DNA of 7,749 nucleotides from Bacteriovoracaceae bacterium (GTDB lineage: Bacteria > Bdellovibrionota > Bacteriovoracia > Bacteriovoracales > Bacteriovoracaceae). The notes under the pieces are model-generated. The model was not told where the DNA came from. It did no database searches and saw nothing but the letters and a program-made list of their open reading frames with translations. The stretch is taken from NCBI GenBank assembly GCA_018060635.1, contig JAGOVR010000072.1:1-7749 (forward strand). Direction: 5' to 3'. The position numbers and the translations under genes were made by a program. Position 1 is the stretch's first letter. Each line of letters opens with the position of its first letter. Below are positions 1 through 6,119 of this stretch, in pieces.

Positions 1-1523
1 ATGTAAAAAATAGTGATGTGATGAAAAATCTTAAAATTCAATTAACAGGTGATGATATGCGAGAAGGTCTTACCGCTATCATTTCTGTTAAGTTACAAAA
101 TCCCCAATTTGAAGGACAGACTAAATCAAAACTAGGAAATTCAGAAGTAGAAGGTATTGTGAATTCTTTAGTGGGAGAAAATCTTAAAAAATATTTTGAA
201 GAAAACCCTACAACAGCTAAAATTGTTCTTAAAAAAACAGCCGATGCGGCGGCGGCTCGGGAAGCGGCTCGCAGAGCTCGTGAGCTTACACGCAGAAAAT
301 CAGTGTTAGAATTTTCAGGGCTTCCAGGTAAAATGGCTGACTGCCAAGAAAAAGATCCTGCTCTTTGTGAACTATACTTAGTGGAAGGGGACTCGGCGGG
401 TGGATCAGCTAAACAAGGACGAGATCGTAAAACTCAAGCCGTGTTGCCTTTAAAAGGGAAAATTCTTAACGTAGAAAAAGCTCGTTATGAAAAAATGTTA
501 GCTAACGAAGAAATTAAAATGTTAGTGCAAGGGTTAGGAACTAGTATTGGTAAAGAAAGCCAAGACATGGGGAAACTTCGTTACCATAAAGTTATTATTA
601 TGACCGATGCGGACGTCGATGGTTCGCACATTCGTACACTTCTTTTAACTTTATTTTATAGACAATTTCCAGAGTTAATCGAGAGAGGACATTTGTATGT
701 AGCACAACCTCCTCTTTATCGTTATAAAAAAGGCAAAACAGAAAAATACTTAAAAGATGAAAAAGAATTAGATTCATTTTTGATAAGTAACGCTCTGATG
801 GATGCTAATGTTTTAGTAGATGGGCAAAAAAAAGAAAATACAGAATTAGAAGCACTTATTAAAAAGCACAGAAATTATTTTAAATATTTAAATTCTTATG
901 ATCGTCATTATGATTCGTATCTTTTGAGAAAAATAATCGAAACAGGGATTATTAATAGAAATTCTCTTTCTCATATGGAAGGTTTGGTTGAGGATTTAGG
1001 AAAGTTAGACGCACTTTTAGAAGAAGAAAAAGAAGTTACTAAAAAACAATACGAATTTGATATTGCTAAAGAAGAAGAAGGTCATTCTATTCAAATTAAA
1101 GTTAAAACAGCTTTAAAAACAAAGAGATTTAAATTTAATAGATTCTTTTTAGAGTCTCCAGAATTTTCTGATCTTAAAAATCATTACGAAGGAATTAGAG
1201 GTTATCTTAATTCTAAATTTGTTTTTACAAACGAGAAACAAGCTAGCAAAGAATTTTTAACTCTAGCTGATTTTGCTCAATTCATTTTGGGTGATTCAAA
1301 GCAGGGAGCTTACATTCAGCGCTACAAGGGATTAGGAGAGATGAACCCTGAGCAATTGTGGGAAACAACCATGAATCCAGACAAGAGAACACTTTTGCAA
1401 ATTAAGTTAGAAGATACCATTGAAGCAGATCAGGTTTTTTCTATCCTGATGGGAGATCAAGTAGAGCCTCGTAGAGAATTTGTAGAGAAAAATGCTCTTA
1501 ATGTAAGAAATCTAGATGTGTAA
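1..1523 (+). CDS. gyrB: DNA gyrase subunit B, 3' part (5' end outside window)
   Basis: ATPase subunit of the A2B2 type II topoisomerase that introduces negative supercoils. The frame is open to the left edge (first full codon at base 3), and the first visible residues already match the late transducer domain (TGDDMREGLTA), so the GTG at 18 and ATG at 21 are internal codons and the N-terminal GHKL ATPase domain lies outside the window. Numbering from base 18: the TOPRIM domain has EGDSAGG at 123-129 (catalytic Glu123), PLKGKILNVEKA at 144-155 and the metal-binding DAD at 197-199. The C-terminal tail has QRYKGLGEMNPEQLWETTM from 434 and ends NVRNLDV. About 180 residues separate the TOPRIM end from QRYKGLGE, against roughly 20 in Bacillus GyrB, so it carries the long proteobacterial-type insert. 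GyrB quinolone-region residues (EGD, PLKGK) look wild type. gyrA follows after 28 nt. Identification is certain. Confidence 0.98.
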   Translation, partial: VKNSDVMKNLKIQLTGDDMREGLTAIISVKLQNPQFEGQTKSKLGNSEVEGIVNSLVGENLKKYFEENPTTAKIVLKKTADAAAAREAARRARELTRRKSVLEFSGLPGKMADCQEKDPALCELYLVEGDSAGGSAKQGRDRKTQAVLPLKGKILNVEKARYEKMLANEEIKMLVQGLGTSIGKESQDMGKLRYHKVIIMTDADVDGSHIRTLLLTLFYRQFPELIERGHLYVAQPPLYRYKKGKTEKYLKDEKELDSFLISNALMDANVLVDGQKKENTELEALIKKHRNYFKYLNSYDRHYDSYLLRKIIETGIINRNSLSHMEGLVEDLGKLDALLEEEKEVTKKQYEFDIAKEEEGHSIQIKVKTALKTKRFKFNRFFLESPEFSDLKNHYEGIRGYLNSKFVFTNEKQASKEFLTLADFAQFILGDSKQGAYIQRYKGLGEMNPEQLWETTMNPDKRTLLQIKLEDTIEADQVFSILMGDQVEPRREFVEKNALNVRNLDV

Positions 1524-1551
1524 AATGACGTTTAAAATAAGGTAAAAAATT

Positions 1552-4017
1552 ATGGATGAAATTCAAACTAATCTCGTAAAGCCACTTCTTATACAAGAAG
1601 AGATGAGAAGTTGTTATTTGGATTATGCCATGTCTGTTATTATCGGGCGTGCTCTTCCAGATGTTCGAGATGGTTTAAAACCAGTTCATCGCCGAGTCCT
1701 TTTTTCTCAAAAAGATTTAAATAATGTTCATAATCGTCCTTTTCTAAAATCAGCTAGAGTGGTGGGTGATGTTATTGGTAAGTATCATCCTCATGGGGAT
1801 GCCGCAGTTTACGGTACAATTGTTCGTATGGCGCAGGAATTTTCTCTACGTTATCCTCTGGTTGATGGCCAAGGAAATTTCGGTTCTATTGATGGGGATT
1901 CAGCCGCGGCTATGCGCTATACCGAAATCCGCATGAAGAAATTAACCGAAGAAATTTTATCCGATTTAGATAAAGAGACTGTAGATTGGCAACCCAACTA
2001 CGATGATTCTTTGCAAGAGCCACTAGTTCTACCTACCAGAGTTCCTAATCTTCTAATTAATGGTTCTTCAGGAATTGCTGTAGGAATGGCAACCAATATT
2101 CCACCGCATAATTTAACAGAAGTAATGAATGCTCTCCTTAAATTAATTACCGAGCCAGATACTGCTATTGAAGAATTGATGAGAATGATTCCAGGTCCTG
2201 ATTTTCCAACCTATGGAACTATTCATGGAATTCAAGGCTTACGTTCAGCTTATTTGACAGGAAAAGGTATTATTCAAATAAGAGCTAAAGCGGAGATTGA
2301 AGTTTTGGAGAAAGGAGGAAGAGAGAGAATTATTATTACGGAACTTCCTTATCAAGTGAATAAAGCAAAATTAATAGAAAGAATTGCAGAGCTTGTTCAT
2401 GAAAAACAAATTACAGGTATCTCTGACATTAAAGATGAATCTAATCGTTTAGGTATTCGAGTAGTAGTTGATATTAAACGTGGAGAAATGGGTTCTGTTA
2501 TTTTAAATCAACTTTATAAACACACTCAACTTCAAGATTCTTTTGGGATTATTTTTCTTTGCATCCATCAAGGTCAACCTAAGGTTATGAACCTTAAGCA
2601 ACTCTTACAAGCGTTCATTGAGCATCGTCGGGAAGTGGTAGTGAGAAGAACAGCTTTTGAACTTAAGAAAGCTCAAGAAAAAGCACATATTTTAGAAGGG
2701 CTAAAAATCGCCGTAGAAAATATTGATGAAGTGGTAGAGCTTATTAAAAAAGCAGGAGGCCCACAAGAAGCAAAATCTAAATTGATTGAAAAATACAGCT
2801 TAAGTGAAATTCAAGCACAGTCTATTTTAGATATGCGTTTACAACGAATTACAGGTCTTGAGCGAGATAAAATTATTAAAGAATACGCAGAAATTATGGC
2901 AGAAATTGTGCGCCTTAAGGAAATTTTAACTTCACAGGAATTAGTAGATCAAATTATTCATGGTGAATTTACAGAAATTTTAGAAAACTATGGCGACGCA
3001 AGAAGAACTCAAATTGTAGCCGATATGAATGAACTTCATATGGAAGACCTCATTAAGGAAGAAGAGGTTATTGTTACTATCACACAACAAGGCTATATCA
3101 AGCGTATGACGCTAGATACTTATCAGTCACAAGGGCGTGGAGGTAAGGGAGTTAAAGGCTCTGCGAGTGAAGAGGATGATGATTTTATCACGGAATTTTT
3201 TACAGCCAATACTCATTCAACTCTTTTATTTTTTAGTAATAAAGGCAGTGTCTTTAATATAAAAGTTTATGAAATTCCTGAAGGAACTCGTACGGCTAAG
3301 GGTCGAAATATCGTTAATATTATTTCTCTTCCTGCAGGTGAAAAAATTCAGGGAGTCATTCCCACACCTAAAGAGTTTGATGGTCATTACCTGCTTATTG
3401 CGACAGAACAAGGTCTTATCAAGCGCACAGAACTTTCAGAATATAAAAATGTTCGTCAAACGGGAATTCGTGGGATGAAATTATTAGAAGGTGATTCCAT
3501 TGTAAGCGCTCGTGTTTCAGATGGTAAAAAAGAAATTCTGATTTGTGCTTCTTCAGGTAAGAGTGTGCGTTTTTCAGAAGAAGATTGTAGGCCTCAAGGC
3601 AGAGTTTCACAGGGAGTTAAGGGTATTACATTAGAAGAAAGTGAAAAAGTCATTGGGATGGAAATTATATCGGCAGGAGTAGAAATTCTTTCAGTTTCAG
3701 AAAATGGTTATGGAAAACGTAGTGAAGCGGAAGAATTTAGAACTCAATCTCGTGGAGGTAAGGGAATTTTTGCCATGAAGATTACAGAAAAAACAGGAAG
3801 TATTGTGCAGATTAAACCTGTGACAGATAAAGATGATCTAGTTGTGATGACAAACACAGGTCAGGCTATTCGTATTAAAATTTCTCAAATTTCTCTGCAA
3901 GGTAGAAACACACAAGGAGTAAGGCTGATTTCTCTTAAAGAAGGAGAAAAAGTTGTAGCCGTGGAAAAAATCCTAGAAGACAAACTTGAAGAAAAAATTG
4001 AAGACAAAGAAACTTAA
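1552..4017 (+). CDS. gyrA: DNA gyrase subunit A
   Basis: DNA breakage-reunion subunit of gyrase, 821 aa, a usual length (E. coli 875; this one lacks the E. coli insertion in the coiled-coil/C-gate region). The ATG has a TAAGG ribosome site at 1538-1542, 9 nt upstream. Domains: winged helix with LDYAMSVI (24-31) and LPDVRDGLKPVHRRVL (35-50); quinolone region ending in KYHPHGDAAVYG (77-88); active-site Tyr123 after Arg122 in AAMRYTEIRM; tower with GIAVGMATNIPPHNL; C-gate with LDMRLQRITGLE; and a C-terminal DNA-wrapping pinwheel starting with a canonical GyrA box QGRGGKG at 527-533. Degenerate blade repeats follow (TRTAKGRNIVNI, QTGIRGMKL, QGRVSQGVKGI, QSRGGKGIFAMK, QGRNTQGVRLI). The tail is acidic. 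The GyrA box marks it as gyrase rather than ParC. Oddities: Ala84 and Gly88 replace the usual Ser/Thr83 and Asp/Glu87 (E. coli numbering), and Ser52-Gln53 replace the common Ala-Met. The next gene starts inside its 3' end. Confidence 0.98.
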   Translation: MDEIQTNLVKPLLIQEEMRSCYLDYAMSVIIGRALPDVRDGLKPVHRRVLFSQKDLNNVHNRPFLKSARVVGDVIGKYHPHGDAAVYGTIVRMAQEFSLRYPLVDGQGNFGSIDGDSAAAMRYTEIRMKKLTEEILSDLDKETVDWQPNYDDSLQEPLVLPTRVPNLLINGSSGIAVGMATNIPPHNLTEVMNALLKLITEPDTAIEELMRMIPGPDFPTYGTIHGIQGLRSAYLTGKGIIQIRAKAEIEVLEKGGRERIIITELPYQVNKAKLIERIAELVHEKQITGISDIKDESNRLGIRVVVDIKRGEMGSVILNQLYKHTQLQDSFGIIFLCIHQGQPKVMNLKQLLQAFIEHRREVVVRRTAFELKKAQEKAHILEGLKIAVENIDEVVELIKKAGGPQEAKSKLIEKYSLSEIQAQSILDMRLQRITGLERDKIIKEYAEIMAEIVRLKEILTSQELVDQIIHGEFTEILENYGDARRTQIVADMNELHMEDLIKEEEVIVTITQQGYIKRMTLDTYQSQGRGGKGVKGSASEEDDDFITEFFTANTHSTLLFFSNKGSVFNIKVYEIPEGTRTAKGRNIVNIISLPAGEKIQGVIPTPKEFDGHYLLIATEQGLIKRTELSEYKNVRQTGIRGMKLLEGDSIVSARVSDGKKEILICASSGKSVRFSEEDCRPQGRVSQGVKGITLEESEKVIGMEIISAGVEILSVSENGYGKRSEAEEFRTQSRGGKGIFAMKITEKTGSIVQIKPVTDKDDLVVMTNTGQAIRIKISQISLQGRNTQGVRLISLKEGEKVVAVEKILEDKLEEKIEDKET

Positions 4018-4783
4018 TTGCCTTCTTTTTCTTCTTTTTTTATTCTCTTGTGATTTTTCACCAAGGCTTCAGAAAAATGTTTTAGAAGCTCAGCGCTACA
4101 TTATAGATCAGGACTATAAAAGTGCAGTAGAGGTTTATCGTAGTATTCTGCAAGAAGAGCCACCTTTAAGTATTAGAATTAAAATATATTATCAGACGGG
4201 AGAGCTTCTTTGTTTTCACTTATATAAATGTCAAGAAGCTACTGCCTTCTATCAAAAAATATTAGATGAAACCAGAGAGCCAGCATGGCAAATAAAAGCT
4301 CAAGAAAAATTAGCAGAAATTTATTTTTATTACCTTAGCGATTATCAAAAAGCTAAAGATTATTATTCAGCATTAGTTAAAGTTAGACCTAATCTTACCA
4401 AAAGAAATTTTTATAAATGGCAATGGGCCATGTCTCTTTTTAATTTACTTAAAGTGGATACAGCTCTTTCGCTATTGGATGAAATTTCTCTAGAATCAAA
4501 AAATGAATATAAACAAGAGGTTCTTTTTTATAAAGGAAAAATATATTTTTTACAAAAAAAGTGGGAGCCAGCAATTAAAAGTTGGGAGTTATATTTAAAG
4601 CAAGAAAAAATTCAAAACGGAGTTGAAGCTATTTTTCTTATGGCCAATAGTTATGAAACATTAGAAAAACTAAAAGAAGCCTACGCTTTATATTATTCTA
4701 TTTTAACAAAATATCCTGATCCCAAAATTATCAAAGATCGACTTAAGTCTATTTATTCCAGAAGAGTTGCGCAAAATAGATGA
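3986..4783 (+). CDS. TPR-repeat lipoprotein
   Basis: Predicted lipoprotein, 265 aa. A basic n-region (MKKKLKTKK) and a hydrophobic stretch (12-20) lead to the lipobox LFSC with Cys22 as the likely lipidated residue. Asp follows at +2, which in enterobacteria favours inner-membrane retention; whether that rule holds here is unknown. The rest is helical with about six degenerate TPR-like pairs, at about 34-58, 69-95, 105-133, 144-170, 177-205 and 214-243, each with the small/aromatic spacing of TPRs (for example QDYKSAVEVYRSIL, LSDYQKAKDYYSAL, EKLKEAYALYYSIL). No catalytic motif is visible, so a scaffold or cell-envelope assembly role (BamD/YbgF-like fold class) is inference only. In-frame start codons are limited to TTG at 3986 and TTG at 3998, because a TAG lies upstream at 3974 and no start follows the gyrA stop. 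Both have a GAAG-like ribosome site about 6 nt upstream. The gene overlaps gyrA by 32 or 20 nt, and its stop overlaps the next ATG. Confidence 0.85.
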   Translation: MKKKLKTKKLNCLLFLLFLFSCDFSPRLQKNVLEAQRYIIDQDYKSAVEVYRSILQEEPPLSIRIKIYYQTGELLCFHLYKCQEATAFYQKILDETREPAWQIKAQEKLAEIYFYYLSDYQKAKDYYSALVKVRPNLTKRNFYKWQWAMSLFNLLKVDTALSLLDEISLESKNEYKQEVLFYKGKIYFLQKKWEPAIKSWELYLKQEKIQNGVEAIFLMANSYETLEKLKEAYALYYSILTKYPDPKIIKDRLKSIYSRRVAQNR

Positions 4784-4971
4784 AAAATTTAAAAATAATA
4801 TTGGCCCTTTGTGTAGGTCTTCCTTCGAGTCTTTTGGGTATTTTTTGGTTGGTTTATTATTTAACGACAAAAAGCTTTATAAAGCCTTGGGTTTCTCTTT
4901 TACTTATGGTACTTGTTGGTTTAAATACAATTTATTTACTTATTTATTATGGCTTTAAAAATAAAAGATAG
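4780..4971 (+). CDS. atpZ: AtpZ-like small membrane protein
   Basis: A 63-aa protein of two predicted membrane helices (about 6-28 and 36-57) with a short basic hairpin (TTKSFIKPW) and a basic end (FKNKR). The second half, KPWVSLLLMVLVGLNTIYLLI, fits the pattern of the AtpZ family (ATPase gene 1), where a PWF/V motif leads into a glycine-containing second helix. Family members sit just upstream of atpI/atpB and have been proposed to help assemble the c-ring or to carry Mg2+/Ca2+ with AtpI. The ATG overlaps the stop of the lipoprotein gene as ATGA, with no well-spaced ribosome site (GAAGAG lies 13 nt away), so translational coupling is likely. It is shorter than most AtpZ proteins. Position before an AtpI-like gene and atpB supports the call more strongly than the sequence alone. 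Confidence 0.65.
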   Translation: MKNLKIILALCVGLPSSLLGIFWLVYYLTTKSFIKPWVSLLLMVLVGLNTIYLLIYYGFKNKR

Positions 4972-5326
4972 AATTAATCTTTCTCGTTATATTTTTATAA
5001 CAACTATTTCCTTTGTTTTGGGGCTTTGTTTTTGGCCTCATTACTCTCTGTTTATTGCTTTAGTTTTTATAGCTAGTATTTTAAACCACTTCTTTCTTTT
5101 TAAAATTTTTTCTAAGTTTTTTGAGGAGTCTTCTGTAAGTCATAAGAGTCACGGTTTTAAAATTGGCTTTATCGTAATGTTTAAATCTCTGCTCTTATTA
5201 TTGGTGTTCTATGGGGGTGTACATTTTATTCAAGATGGTGTAATTATTGGCATTATTTTTTATTTAATACAGATAGTGACTTTAATTTTAAGCCTTAAAA
5301 ATAGGTCTAGCGTCAAAGAGGTTTGA
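4949..5326 (+). CDS. atpI: AtpI-like ATP synthase assembly protein
   Basis: A 125-aa very hydrophobic protein with four predicted membrane helices (about 13-29, 32-52, 70-93, 95-116). The arrangement, with two helices, a polar loop (KFFEESSVSHKSHG) and a pair in which a Lys-containing third helix (KIGFIVMFKSLLLLLVFYGG) precedes a glycine-bearing fourth (GVIIGIIFYLIQIV), matches the ATP synthase I family (AtpI), a non-subunit factor that helps assemble or stabilise the c-ring. The ATG at 4949 lies 23 nt inside the upstream small gene and has no clear ribosome site; no other ATG, GTG or TTG occurs in the first 15 codons, so coupling to atpZ is the simplest reading. The stop TGA directly abuts the GTG of atpB. 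Primary sequence conservation in this family is weak, so the call leans on topology and on the location just before atpB. Confidence 0.75.
   Translation: MALKIKDRINLSRYIFITTISFVLGLCFWPHYSLFIALVFIASILNHFFLFKIFSKFFEESSVSHKSHGFKIGFIVMFKSLLLLLVFYGGVHFIQDGVIIGIIFYLIQIVTLILSLKNRSSVKEV
5315..5321 (+). promoter_or_regulatory. Ribosome binding site of atpB
   Basis: AAAGAGG, 5 nt before the GTG at 5327. It is one of the clearest Shine-Dalgarno sequences in the window and supports the non-ATG start of atpB. It lies inside the last codons of the AtpI-like gene. Confidence 0.75.
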
Positions 5327-6103
5327 GTGAAATTTTTTGCAAAATTTATTCTTTTAGTTTCTCTTCCTAGTTTAGCTCTTGCTTCAGGAGGATATACTTT
5401 TTTAGGGTCTTTAACTCATTCTCTAGGTTTAGGTAATCACGTCCTTACTTTTATTATGGTGGCAGGACTTATTTTATTAGGTGGATTTTTTTATCGCTCT
5501 TCTGTTGCAAAAATTCCTCAACAAGGTTTAATTCCAGATAAAGGTGTTTCTTTTCGTAATATTGTGGAAGCCTTTGGTGAATTTATTTATGGATTATGTA
5601 AATCTACGATGGGTGAAAAAGAAGCTAAAAAATATTTTGCGGTCATTGGATTTCTTTTTATATTTATTTTTTTGAGTAATCTTATTGGTCTTATTCCTGG
5701 ATTTCTTCCTCCTACAGATAATATTAATACAACCTTAGGATTGGGACTTTTTGTTTTTCTTTATTACAATTACCAAGGTATTCGTGAGCAGGGAGTGGTG
5801 GGACACATTAAACATTTCATGGGCCCAGTGTGGTATCTCGCTATTCTTATTTTTCCTATTGAACTTATCTCGCACATTGTGCGTCCCATGTCCTTAGCTT
5901 TAAGACTTCGTGGTAATATGTTCGGAGATCACTTAGTACTTTCTATTTTCTCTGACATGATTCCCTATATTGTTCCTATCCCATTCATTCTTTTGGGACT
6001 TTTTGTGTGTTTTATTCAGGCTTTTGTTTTTTGTCTTCTTACTATGGTTTATATCAGTCTAGCTACGGCTCATCACGATCATGATGATGCTCACGCTCAT
6101 TAA
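5327..6103 (+). CDS. atpB: F0F1 ATP synthase subunit a
   Basis: Membrane stator subunit that forms the two ion half-channels against the c-ring, 258 aa. The GTG start has a strong ribosome site and directly follows the stop of the AtpI-like gene. Visible landmarks are IGLIPGFLPPTDNINTTLG (120-138) and SLALRLRGNMFGDH (189-202). In the second, Arg193 aligns with the essential stator Arg210 of E. coli, and His202 is in the place of Glu219. IQAFVFCLLTMVYISLA (230-246) has Gln231 matching Gln252. The first 19 residues look like a signal peptide with possible cleavage after LALA, followed by membrane segments at about 39-57, 103-127, 133-150, 168-188, 205-228 and 230-248. Family members usually read RLFGN; here Arg195 replaces the Phe. 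The cytoplasmic or periplasmic tail is histidine-rich (AHHDHDDAHAH). Identification is certain. Confidence 0.97.
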   Translation: MKFFAKFILLVSLPSLALASGGYTFLGSLTHSLGLGNHVLTFIMVAGLILLGGFFYRSSVAKIPQQGLIPDKGVSFRNIVEAFGEFIYGLCKSTMGEKEAKKYFAVIGFLFIFIFLSNLIGLIPGFLPPTDNINTTLGLGLFVFLYYNYQGIREQGVVGHIKHFMGPVWYLAILIFPIELISHIVRPMSLALRLRGNMFGDHLVLSIFSDMIPYIVPIPFILLGLFVCFIQAFVFCLLTMVYISLATAHHDHDDAHAH

Positions 6104-6107
6104 CAAT

Positions 6108-6114
6108 AAAGGGG
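6108..6114 (+). promoter_or_regulatory. Ribosome binding site of atpE
   Basis: AAAGGGG, 5 nt before the ATG at 6120. This fixes the atpE start at 6120 rather than at the in-frame ATGs at 6081-6087 inside atpB, which would add 13 non-homologous residues in front of the signal peptide. Subunit c is needed in many copies per complex, and a strong site here fits that. Confidence 0.8.
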
Positions 6115-6119
6115 TTTTT

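Noticed and set aside
18..23. GTG/ATG as the start of gyrB
   Set aside because: The frame is open to the window edge and the residues here already align with the middle of GyrB; the ATPase domain must lie upstream.
244..290. GC-rich patch in gyrB as a sign of foreign DNA
   Set aside because: It encodes the conserved Ala/Arg-rich stretch (AAAAREAARRAREL) found in all GyrB proteins; composition follows from the residues.
3226..3610. Open frames opposite to and out of frame with gyrA (minus 3226-3411, minus 3419-3610, plus 3269-3478)
   Set aside because: They lie wholly within the conserved GyrA C-terminal domain and are shadows of it; no ribosome sites or family patterns.
4767..4958. 63-codon open frame overlapping the lipoprotein end and the AtpZ-like gene
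   Set aside because: It competes with a frame that encodes a two-helix AtpZ-like protein joined by an ATGA overlap; its product has no recognisable pattern.
6081..6119. Longer atpE starting at ATG 6081, inside atpB
   Set aside because: It would place 13 unrelated residues before a typical signal peptide, and a strong ribosome site sits 5 nt before ATG 6120.
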